Source: Bacillota bacterium
GTDB lineage: Bacteria > Bacillota > Clostridia > Lachnospirales > Lachnospiraceae
NCBI GenBank assembly: GCA_023392995.1
Contig: JAEWMZ010000046.1
Location: 1-19,501, forward strand
Length of the DNA: 19,501 bases
Reading direction: 5' to 3'
Position numbers and translations under genes: made by a program. Positions 1-6,665 of this stretch are shown here, piece by piece (position 1 is the first letter of the stretch; the number at the start of each line of letters is the position of its first letter). Below the pieces are notes generated by a model. The model made no database searches. It had not been told where the DNA came from and was given only the letters and a program-made list of their open reading frames with translations.

Positions 1-97
1 CAAAGAAATAGTGTATATGATCCAGTACCATAAGAATCATAGCAATATACTTTAATTGAAAGCCGGTAAGTCCTCTTTGTTTTATTCGTTGCTCCAT
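1..97 (-). CDS. TraX-like membrane protein, N-terminal fragment cut by window edge
   Basis: Reading leftwards from an ATG at 97, 32 codons are open and run off the window. The peptide begins MEQRIKQRGLTGFQLKYIA and continues into a hydrophobic stretch with a VLDHIHYFF motif. A short basic N-terminus, a transmembrane segment and an aspartate-histidine pair are typical of the start of TraX-family proteins (polytopic membrane proteins related to the F-pilin acetylase TraX). An AAGGGGAC ribosome binding site lies upstream of the ATG. The family call rests on this short segment only; another polytopic membrane protein is possible. Confidence 0.55.
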   Translation of the reverse strand, partial: MEQRIKQRGLTGFQLKYIAMILMVLDHIHYFF

Positions 98-117
98 ATA
101 ATAGTCCCCTTTCATCT

Positions 118-291
118 TTGCAGATAGTTAGGCAATTGCGAAACAATATAGATTTTGTAATTGTATACACAGCAGATACTATTTCTACGCTCCAACGCTT
201 CCTTCGGGCTTAGCTTCCGCTTCGAAACAGTATCTGCTGTGTATACAATATCTTCAGTTAATGAGTTTCGCAATTACATATTGCAGATAGT
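118..291 (+). repeat. MITE-like palindromic repeat, copy 1, with 11-bp target-site duplication
   Basis: The element spans 129-280 (152 bp), starting TAGGCAATTGCGAAAC and ending GTTTCGCAATTACATA, so its ends form imperfect terminal inverted repeats. Inside, 160-180 and 229-249 are perfect 21-bp inverted arms (core TGTATACACAGCAGATAC). Between them lies a GC-richer centre (about 186-225) shared with copy 2. The 11-mer TTGCAGATAGT occurs directly repeated at 118-128 and 281-291, immediately outside the element, as expected of a target-site duplication. It has no coding capacity. It sits upstream of the TraX-like gene. Confidence 0.85.
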
Positions 292-302
292 ATATCTGTT
301 AT

Positions 303-324
303 TTATAAGGATTTTATAAGGATT
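303..324. repeat. Two tandem copies of an 11-bp unit
   Basis: TTATAAGGATT occurs twice head to tail (303-313, 314-324). The stretch 292-404 otherwise shows no open reading frame or clear signal. This is probably a chance or slippage duplication. Confidence 0.5.
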
Positions 325-404
325 TAACATCATTTATCTTTCCAATCATCACTTTGTATTAATACAGTTTTGCCCTATTATGCTTTGGCTTATTATAAGC
401 AACG

Positions 405-438
405 CTAAAACTGCCAGAGAGCGATTGCTCTCTGGCAG
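405..438 (-). terminator. Rho-independent terminator downstream of the zinc-ribbon gene
   Basis: A perfect 12-bp stem (411-422 with 427-438, CTGCCAGAGAGC and its complement) closes a 4-nt loop. On the minus strand it is followed by TTTT. It lies about 115 bp after the stop of the 68-residue gene. The 439-551 spacer between them shows nothing recognisable. Confidence 0.8.
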
Positions 439-551
439 AAAAGGTTAAAAGCTCAATTCAATTTTGCGTAAAATCGTGCCAGTGATGATCAGGTGAATTC
501 TAATGTGCCAATTTTCTGCTGCTATGTACCTATACCCTGGAGTATGCTCTC

Positions 552-758
552 TTACTCTTCACGATTTAATTGAAAATCAGCTGTATTATAAATATCTTCC
601 ATCTCTATAATTTTCTTTTGAGGAATATCCCCTTCCAGCTCTTCCATATGTATCAATTGCAATCCGTGCCTGTGATTGCATTCCGGGCATTTATTCGTTC
701 CTTGCCTTACATAGAATTCTTTATTGCAAAAACTGCATTTTACATGTTCTACTATCAT
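552..758 (-). CDS. Small zinc-ribbon protein, 68 aa, function unknown
   Basis: The protein carries two CxxC knuckles, CSFC (Cys8, Cys11) and CPEC (Cys24, Cys27), spaced as in a rubredoxin-like zinc ribbon. An acidic, hydrophilic tail of about 35 residues follows. There is no signal peptide or membrane segment. A strong AGGAGG with a 6-nt spacer supports the ATG at 758. It starts 53 bp after the alcohol dehydrogenase stop with no terminator between, so it is probably cotranscribed as the last gene before the terminator at 405-438. It could be a small metal-binding adaptor or regulator; no substrate or partner can be named. Confidence 0.7.
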   Translation of the reverse strand: MIVEHVKCSFCNKEFYVRQGTNKCPECNHRHGLQLIHMEELEGDIPQKKIIEMEDIYNTADFQLNREE

Positions 759-811
759 AATATTCCTCCTGACTTACAAGCCCTGATACGATGCTTCCGA
801 TTGAATCCTAT

Positions 812-2011
812 TTAGGCCTTTATTAAATAGTAAATTTCCGTAAGTTCCTTTTTACTCATAATTCGAGGTACCGGATATAAGGGATTACCTTCTTTATAAG
901 CACGATCCACCATCTGCGGGATATCTTTTTCCTGTATTCCCGTTATTTTATCCGGTATATTCATATCCCTATTCAGTTTTTTGATGGCTTTCATAAATTT
1001 ATCGGCTTTCACTTCAATTGGTTCAGAGGATTCCGTTATTCCAACAGCATCAGCTAATTCAGCCAATGCTCTATGTGCTGATGTTCCGTATAGCTCAAGA
1101 ACATAGGGAAGAATAACAGCATTCGCAAGACCATGGGGCGTACCGTAAAATCCGCCAAGTGTATGGGCTACTGCATGCACATATCCAACATAAGCCCGGG
1201 TGAATGCAACTCCTGCATAAAAGGATGCCTTCTGCATCTCACCTCTTGCAATAAGATTATTACCCTCACTGTAAGCAGTCTCTATATTCTTAAAGATAAG
1301 CTGCGTTGCTTTTACAGCCATTCTTTTAGTCTCTTTTGTATTGCTTTTGCCAATATACGCCTCAACCGCATGGGTTAGTGCATCCATTCCTGTTGTGGAG
1401 GTTATATGAGGAGGCAACCCCGTTGTAATCGTAGGATCCAGCACTGCATAGGAAGGGATAAGCACCGGATCATTTATGGCATACTTTTCGTGGGTCTTCG
1501 GGTTACTAATCACTGCTGCCAATGTTGTCTCACTACCAGTACCAGCTGTGGTTGGAACCGCGATCAGGGTTGGCGTTTTCTTTCTGACCTTTAATACACC
1601 TCTAAGCTGAGATATATTTTTATCCGGTCTAGCTACCCGGCATGCTACCCCTTTGGCACAATCCATAGGAGAACCTCCGCCGAAGGCGATAATTCCATTG
1701 CACTTATTTCTTCTATATATCGTTAATGCCTCTTCAATGTTCCCAACAGTAGGATTAGGAACTGTTTTATCATAAATATGGTATTCAATTCCTTCCTTCT
1801 CCAGACCTGCCAGCAGCTTATCCATAAGTCCCAGTGAAACAATCACTGCATCAGTGACAATTAAGGTTTTTGATATATTATTTCTTTTTAATAGCTTGGG
1901 TAATCTCAATAGACTGGAAGCCCCCTCCAGCAATTCCGGCTTACGCCAGGGCAAGAAATTTGAAACTAATAGAAACACCTTCTGATATACTCTGCAATAC
2001 AGCTTGTACAT
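812..2011 (-). CDS. Iron-containing (group III) alcohol dehydrogenase
   Basis: This 399-residue cytosolic NAD(P)H-dependent dehydrogenase belongs to the Fe-ADH family, which interconverts aldehydes or ketones and alcohols. Visible hallmarks are the nucleotide-binding GGGSPMDCAKG (residues 111-121), TTAGTGSETT (about 154-163), and the metal ligands Asp210, His214, His279 and His293 in the DALTHAVEAY and HAVAHTLGG...PHG segments. Length is normal for the family, with a slightly long, partly hydrophobic N-terminus. The ATG at 2011 has a purine-rich AAGGGATGGATAGGA leader. It has its own candidate promoter (TATAAT at 2042-2047) after the glutamate dehydrogenase terminator, so it may be expressed separately. 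In context it could reduce a short aldehyde released by the upstream aldolase, for example lactaldehyde, glycolaldehyde or acetaldehyde. The exact substrate is not readable. Confidence 0.92.
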   Translation of the reverse strand: MYKLYCRVYQKVFLLVSNFLPWRKPELLEGASSLLRLPKLLKRNNISKTLIVTDAVIVSLGLMDKLLAGLEKEGIEYHIYDKTVPNPTVGNIEEALTIYRRNKCNGIIAFGGGSPMDCAKGVACRVARPDKNISQLRGVLKVRKKTPTLIAVPTTAGTGSETTLAAVISNPKTHEKYAINDPVLIPSYAVLDPTITTGLPPHITSTTGMDALTHAVEAYIGKSNTKETKRMAVKATQLIFKNIETAYSEGNNLIARGEMQKASFYAGVAFTRAYVGYVHAVAHTLGGFYGTPHGLANAVILPYVLELYGTSAHRALAELADAVGITESSEPIEVKADKFMKAIKKLNRDMNIPDKITGIQEKDIPQMVDRAYKEGNPLYPVPRIMSKKELTEIYYLIKA

Positions 2012-2041
2012 ATCCTATCCATCCCTTCCAGTTCTTTTACC

Positions 2042-2071
2042 ATTATAATACCAAATTTTCTCAAGAGAAAA
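2042..2071 (-). promoter_or_regulatory. Candidate promoter of the alcohol dehydrogenase gene with a palindrome
   Basis: On the minus strand TATAAT (2042-2047) lies 30 bp upstream of the ATG. A perfect 7+7 palindrome with a 2-bp centre (TTTTCTC-AA-GAGAAAA, 2056-2071) occupies the spacer/-35 zone. No consensus -35 hexamer is seen at 17 bp, so this promoter may be weak or activator-dependent. A regulator-binding role is inference. Confidence 0.45.
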
Positions 2072-2112
2072 AAGTAACATTTACATCGACCTTGTAACAG
2101 GGATTCTATTCC

Positions 2113-2153
2113 AAAAAAGCATCAAAGAAAGCCTTGTTCGCTTTCTGTTGATG
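2113..2153 (-). terminator. Rho-independent terminator after glutamate dehydrogenase
   Basis: On the minus strand the RNA would read CATCAA-C-AGAAAGC, a 7-nt loop, GCTTTCT-TTGATG, then CTTTTTT. That is a 13-bp stem with one bulged C followed by a U-tract. It lies just after the gdh stop and separates gdh from the alcohol dehydrogenase gene. Confidence 0.8.
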
Positions 2154-2184
2154 TTCTTTGGTTCTTTCTTAAATATTATATTCT

Positions 2185-3447
2185 TTAAGGAAAAATCCCT
2201 CTTATCTTTTTTGCCTTCGTTATTCTTTCGATTGCAACCATATAGGCACCCATCCTCATGGTGGTATTCATTGTTTTCACTTTATCCCAGGTTTCATTAA
2301 AGGCTCTTATCATAATTTTTTCCAGCATACGGTTAATTTCTTCCTTATCCCACATGAGTGACTGAATGTTTTGAACCCATTCAAAGTAGGATACAACAAC
2401 GCCACCTGCATTGGCAAGGATATCCGGCACCACCACGATTCCGTTACGCTCTAAAATGCTGTCAGCTTCCACACTCGTCGGTCCGTTCGCACCTTCAACA
2501 ATAACCTTGGCTTTGATTTGAGCTGCGTTTTCCTCTGTAATTTGATTTTCCAGAGCAGCCGGGATTAATACATCGACATCACAGATCAGTAATTCTTCAT
2601 TCGTGATATGTGTCACTCCATCTGCCTTATAATCCTTCAATAGCTTTCCTTGATTCTTGGTGAGGAAATCGAATACTTCATCTATGTTCAGGCCTGCATT
2701 ACAGTAAATGCCTCCACTGACATCACTAACTGCAACTACATGATAGCCTTCATTATACAATAGACGTGCAGTTACTCCGCCTACATTTCCAAGTCCCTGA
2801 ATTGCCACCTTTGCTCCGCTTGTAGGCATACCCAGGCGATGCAATATCTCACGCGTGATAATGGAGACACCTTTTCCTGTTGCCTCACTTCTGCCTAAAG
2901 AGCCGCCGACTTCAATGGGCTTACCTGTAACGACTCCCGGGACAGTATAGCCTTTGAACATACTGTAGGTATCCATAATCCATCCCATTACTTCGCTATT
3001 GGTACCAACATCCGGTGCGGGTATATCTCTCTCCGGTCCAATTAAAGGAAGTATCATCGCTGTAAATCTTCTGGTTAAGCTCTTTAACTCATTCTTTGAC
3101 AGCTCAGAAGGATCTACCTTTATTCCTCCTTTACCCCCGCCATAAGGGATGTTAGCGATTGCACATTTTAAACTCATCCAGGCAGCCAGAGCTTTCACCT
3201 CATCAATATTAACATCCTGATGATAGCGTATTCCTCCTTTACAGGGACCTCTGGAGCTGGAATGCTGTACTCTGTAGCCCTCAAATACACGAATGCTGCC
3301 ATCATCCATTTCAACAGGCACAGAGACCTTCAGCTCTCTTTCCGGATACTTCAGAGCTATGTACTCCTTTTCCTCAAGATTCAGCATCATTGCTGCTTTT
3401 TCCAGAACCTCAAGCATATTATCATACGGATTATATGCCTTTTCCAT
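2185..3447 (-). CDS. gdhA: NAD(P)-dependent glutamate dehydrogenase
   Basis: This 420-residue enzyme of the Glu/Leu/Phe/Val dehydrogenase family interconverts glutamate with 2-oxoglutarate and ammonium in the cytosol. Seen directly: the substrate-site lysine in RGPCKGGIRYH (Lys70), the catalytic-lysine motif PYGGGKGGIK (Lys106), the catalytic aspartate in PAPDVGTN (Asp146), and the Rossmann GLGNVG loop (218-223). The size matches the shorter (about 415-420 residue) hexameric catabolic-type enzymes rather than the 450-residue E. coli type. AAAGGAG seven bases before the ATG supports the start. It follows the kinase by 134 bp and ends in its own terminator. Beside an aminotransferase it is well placed to regenerate 2-oxoglutarate from glutamate, releasing ammonium. 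Coenzyme preference cannot be read here. Confidence 0.93.
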   Translation of the reverse strand: MEKAYNPYDNMLEVLEKAAMMLNLEEKEYIALKYPERELKVSVPVEMDDGSIRVFEGYRVQHSSSRGPCKGGIRYHQDVNIDEVKALAAWMSLKCAIANIPYGGGKGGIKVDPSELSKNELKSLTRRFTAMILPLIGPERDIPAPDVGTNSEVMGWIMDTYSMFKGYTVPGVVTGKPIEVGGSLGRSEATGKGVSIITREILHRLGMPTSGAKVAIQGLGNVGGVTARLLYNEGYHVVAVSDVSGGIYCNAGLNIDEVFDFLTKNQGKLLKDYKADGVTHITNEELLICDVDVLIPAALENQITEENAAQIKAKVIVEGANGPTSVEADSILERNGIVVVPDILANAGGVVVSYFEWVQNIQSLMWDKEEINRMLEKIMIRAFNETWDKVKTMNTTMRMGAYMVAIERITKAKKIRGIFP

Positions 3448-3581
3448 TTTAATGCTCCTTTCTTTACTGCATATATCATGATAAAGTACGCCTTTGTACT
3501 TCCACTTGCACAGGCTAACAGTAATTTTATTTCAGATGCTCGTGAAGTATTTCTTCGTTGTCAGCTATATACCTACCACAA

Positions 3582-5180
3582 TCAATTGCTGTTTAATATA
3601 CCGAATAATTTCTTGTTGTTCTTATATAGACCGCGGAACACCCTATAATTTCTATTATGTACGGCTCTATTCGCAGGATTGGGATGGTATACCTCCTCCA
3701 CCTTGATCAGCTTCTCTGCATCCTCCAGCTTTTCTATGATTCCCAGACCAACTGCAACCACTACGGCTGCTCCCAGCGCTCCAACATTTTGAGGACTATG
3801 AACCGTTTCGATCTCACGCCCAAGGATATCAGACATCGTCTGGCAGGTAACAGAGGACAGCGCACCTCCACCGACAAACCGGATCTTGCTTGAGGTTTTC
3901 AGCTTTTTCTCCTGCGCTTCCAGCTGCCACCGTAAATGATAACAGATGCCTTCGATAACTGCGTGAATTAAATCTCTCTTTCCTGTATGAAGATGTATAT
4001 TAAAAAACATTCCCCGGGCATTGGGATCTTCAAATGGACAGCGGTTACCATGGAGCCAGGGAGTAAAAATAACACCATGACTTCCTGCTGGTACATTTTT
4101 AACTTCATCCATTACAAAATCGTATAAATCAACGTATAACGATTCCGATGATTCAGAAACACTCACCTTTTCAAGATAAATATTGATTTCGTCCAATGCC
4201 ATATGATCCTTTACCCATTCCAGGCATTTCCCTGCTGTCTCCAATTCCGCAAAGTAATTGTAGCAGCCTTGATTTGCACCAACAATGGATGCAATCATTG
4301 AGGAAACATCCAGTACACGTTTATTCGTAACCGTGGATACCCAACCAGAGGTGCCGGAGTAAATGTGGGTGCTGCCCAGCTTTACTGCTCCTGCTCCGAC
4401 TCCGATCAATGAGGCGTCTCCACCGCCACCAAACACAGGTGTCCCCTCACTCAGATGAAGCTGCTCCGCCGCTTTCCCTGTCAATTTGCCCACCATATCG
4501 GTACTATTTACAATTTGGGGCAGATGCTTCAGGTTAACACCAAGCATCTTACATAGCTCCTTACTAAAGCAATTTTTATCTTTTCTAATATCATAAAGTA
4601 AGGTTCCAAATGCACTGTCTTTGGTCATAACAAATTTATTTGTACACTTAAGAATCAGAAATTCCTTAATATCAAGCCATTTATATATCCTCTCATAATT
4701 CTCTGGTTCATTTTTCTTGATCCAGTTATATTTCCATACCGGATCTTTCACACTTGCCGCAACGGCTCCGGAGATATGAATCGACTTTAGAAACTTAAAT
4801 ATATTGACTCCCGAAATCTTAACTCCATTTGCGATACCTGCTTTCATCTCATGTCCAGCTCTTTGATCCATGTAGCTCATAGAACGGCGGATCGGTTCTC
4901 CCTTCTTATCAACAAGCACCAATCCCTGCATTTGTGCACAAAATGAGATACCGCGTATTTTTTCACTGGATATTTTGCTTTTCTCAAGAACGTCCTTTGT
5001 GGTGTGGCACATCCCTTCCCAAATATCATTCAGATCCTGCTCCGCACCACCATTTTCGACAATAAAAAGCTTATACACACCCATGCTTGAGGCAATTAAT
5101 TTCATTGATTCTGTAATTTCAAAAATACAGGTTTTTATTCCTGTTGTACCAACATCATAAGTAATGACGTATTCACTCAC
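3582..5180 (-). CDS. FGGY-family carbohydrate kinase (xylulokinase-like)
   Basis: This ATP-dependent sugar or polyol kinase has the two actin-like FGGY domains: N-terminal DVGTTGIKTCIFE (about residues 9-21) with MDQRAG (about 122), and the C-terminal domain with GTSGWV, NRCPFEDPNARGMFF (substrate/hinge segment) and GGGALSSVTCQ...GALGAA (adenosine-binding loop). I chose the GTG at 5180 (532 aa) over the ATG at 5195. GAGGAGAG lies 5-6 bases before the GTG and itself forms the first codons of the longer version, and the shorter form begins right at the conserved beta-strand. It starts 98 bp after the aldolase stop. Next to an aldolase it probably makes a ketose- or aldose-phosphate for cleavage. 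It resembles xylulokinases, but L-xylulose, ribulose, erythrulose or a deoxy sugar are all possible. Confidence 0.88.
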   Translation of the reverse strand: MSEYVITYDVGTTGIKTCIFEITESMKLIASSMGVYKLFIVENGGAEQDLNDIWEGMCHTTKDVLEKSKISSEKIRGISFCAQMQGLVLVDKKGEPIRRSMSYMDQRAGHEMKAGIANGVKISGVNIFKFLKSIHISGAVAASVKDPVWKYNWIKKNEPENYERIYKWLDIKEFLILKCTNKFVMTKDSAFGTLLYDIRKDKNCFSKELCKMLGVNLKHLPQIVNSTDMVGKLTGKAAEQLHLSEGTPVFGGGGDASLIGVGAGAVKLGSTHIYSGTSGWVSTVTNKRVLDVSSMIASIVGANQGCYNYFAELETAGKCLEWVKDHMALDEINIYLEKVSVSESSESLYVDLYDFVMDEVKNVPAGSHGVIFTPWLHGNRCPFEDPNARGMFFNIHLHTGKRDLIHAVIEGICYHLRWQLEAQEKKLKTSSKIRFVGGGALSSVTCQTMSDILGREIETVHSPQNVGALGAAVVVAVGLGIIEKLEDAEKLIKVEEVYHPNPANRAVHNRNYRVFRGLYKNNKKLFGILNSN

Positions 5181-5210
5181 AACCGCTCTCCTCATAATTA
5201 TTGAAATGAT

Positions 5211-5264
5211 TCGACAATTACGAAACCATATATTTTTTGTAATTGTCTACACAGCAAATACCTA
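5211..5264 (+). repeat. Partial copy (copy 3) of the MITE-like repeat
   Basis: CGACAATTACGAAACCATAT followed by TTTTTTGTAATTGTCTACACAGCAAATA matches the left half of copy 1 (CAATTGCGAAAC...TTTTGTAATTGTATACACAGCAGATA). The centre and right half are missing, and CCTA, the family's outer tetranucleotide, follows. It lies between the kinase start and the aldolase stop. I see no clear target duplication, so this is a decayed or deleted copy. Confidence 0.65.
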
Positions 5265-5278
5265 ATTAAAAATACCGA

Positions 5279-6466
5279 CTAGTTTTTTTCTCCAATTTGT
5301 TTGGAATATTTCTTTAAATACACAAAACGCATCAGCTTTCTGTCTAACCATCCGATGGGCTTTCCTTTTCCAAAAAGGATCCCTCTTAACAGAGCTTTAC
5401 AATTTTTCTCCATAATCATTTGCACTGCTTTTGCATCCCCTTCCGATGCACCACAGCAATAAGCACCGTGATTTCGAACGAAAACTGCTGATGTCTTCTT
5501 CAAGGCACTGGTTGACTTTGGAGAGATATCCGTTATTGTTTTTACTTCCGTGCCAATCATCTGCGCAAAGTCATCAACCAGTGGATAAACCTTGATATCT
5601 GCACGTGAAACCGCTCTCATGTCGGGCGAATCTTTATGCAGGATGTGAGTAATGTGCTTGTTATTTCTGTATATCTCGTTATGAATTCTGGCTTCCTCAG
5701 CATATGGGCCATCTATCTCATGAAAACTTAGCATGATTTCTTTCCCACTTTTATCAATCAATTTGAAGCCATTTGAACTTCGTTCACTATTACAAAATAA
5801 AAGGGATGTGCTCGGTTCTGTGATTTTATTTGTAATCCGTTCCAATGCCATTTGCCGCATTTTATCGCCGTCATACTCATTCGTATACCTGATCTTTTTA
5901 TAGGAGCTGGTAATAAAGTCATAGCATGCCTTCTCCAGATTCGAAGCCGCCAAAAACGCTTCCTCCTCATTTGCTCCAAAGCAAAGTGCACCATGACACT
6001 TCATAATAATTGCATTGCCCTTTGTATGTCTCAATGCGTCAGCCACACCTTTTCGCAGCTTCTTTGTTCCCGGTAGCCCATAGGAAGCGCATATGATTTT
6101 GTCTCCAATCAACGGTAAATTCAGATCAGAATTAATATAATCCAATCCAAAGGTACTAATGATGGAAGCCTCCTCCTGGTGCGTATGAATTACAAAATTG
6201 ACTTCAGGAAATTGACTGTATACTTCAGCGTGAACTGCTTTTTCACCGGATGGTTTTATATCCCCCTGATAGCTCAAATCCGAAATTGCAACTGTTACAA
6301 TGTCCTCTGCTGTAAGTGATAAATAATCTCTTCCACTTGGTGTAATTACAAAATATCCACTACTTATTCTGCAACTCACATTCCCCCAGGTACGTGCTAT
6401 GAGACCTGATTCCACAAGCCTGATTCCAGCTTTTACTACACTTTCCTTCGCTTCTCTTTCAGTCAT
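5279..6466 (-). CDS. Tandem-domain class II aldolase/adducin-family protein
   Basis: This 395-residue protein contains two adducin-head aldolase domains, while usual class II aldolases such as L-fuculose-phosphate aldolase have one domain of about 215 residues. Domain 1 (about 1-190) keeps WGNVSCR (Asn29), TPSGRDY, the catalytic glutamate in KPSGEKAVH (Glu75) and the zinc ligands His94, His96 (IHTH) and His158 (KCHGALCFG). Domain 2 (about 225-370) keeps the fold landmarks SFHEIDGPYAEEARIHNEIY and RNHGAYCCG (His333). Its HxH reads HKD (His277/Asp279), so it may not bind zinc normally. AAGGAG upstream of the ATG is good. It probably cleaves a ketose-phosphate to dihydroxyacetone phosphate plus an aldehyde. 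A decarboxylase or epimerase role, also known in this superfamily, cannot be excluded. MITE copy 2 lies just upstream. Confidence 0.85.
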   Translation of the reverse strand: MTEREAKESVVKAGIRLVESGLIARTWGNVSCRISSGYFVITPSGRDYLSLTAEDIVTVAISDLSYQGDIKPSGEKAVHAEVYSQFPEVNFVIHTHQEEASIISTFGLDYINSDLNLPLIGDKIICASYGLPGTKKLRKGVADALRHTKGNAIIMKCHGALCFGANEEEAFLAASNLEKACYDFITSSYKKIRYTNEYDGDKMRQMALERITNKITEPSTSLLFCNSERSSNGFKLIDKSGKEIMLSFHEIDGPYAEEARIHNEIYRNNKHITHILHKDSPDMRAVSRADIKVYPLVDDFAQMIGTEVKTITDISPKSTSALKKTSAVFVRNHGAYCCGASEGDAKAVQMIMEKNCKALLRGILFGKGKPIGWLDRKLMRFVYLKKYSKQIGEKN

Positions 6467-6483
6467 GGCGACTCCTTTTTACA

Positions 6484-6656
6484 CAATGTTAATTTAGGTA
6501 AATGCGAAACTCATTAACTGAAGCTACTGTATACACAACAGATATTGATCGAAGCGGAAGCCAAGCCCGTAGGCAGCGTTGGAGCAAAGAAACAATATCT
6601 GTTGTGTATACACTTGTAAAAACTATATAGTTTCGCTATAGCCTACAAAGTTAATT
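6484..6656 (-). repeat. MITE-like palindromic repeat, copy 2 (inverted), with 11-bp target-site duplication
   Basis: The element is 6495-6645 (151 bp), TAGGTAAATGCGAAAC to GTTTCGCTATAGCCTA, in the opposite orientation to copy 1. Its arms at 6528-6547 and 6593-6612 are a perfect 20-bp inverted repeat (TGTATACACAACAGATATTG). The centre, GAAGCGGAAGCCAAGCCC onward, is the complement of copy 1's centre with a few changes. CAATGTTAATT (6484-6494) and CAAAGTTAATT (6646-6656) flank it directly and differ at one base, as expected of an ageing target duplication. It separates the aminotransferase stop from the aldolase start and, if transcribed, would form a long hairpin within the operon message. Confidence 0.85.
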
Positions 6657-6665
6657 GATGTTTCG

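Noticed and set aside
118..291. Possible CRISPR or riboswitch in the repeat-rich left intergenic region
   Set aside because: There are no regularly spaced direct repeats, and the structure is a single palindromic element with target duplications that recurs elsewhere in both orientations.
3220..3648. Plus-strand ORF of 142 codons
   Set aside because: Antisense to the glutamate dehydrogenase start and the following spacer; no ribosome binding site and no recognisable motif, while the opposite strand has full family signatures.
5181..5195. ATG start five codons upstream for the FGGY kinase
   Set aside because: These codons contain the ribosome binding site (GAGGAGAG) for the GTG at 5180, which begins at the conserved N-terminal strand.
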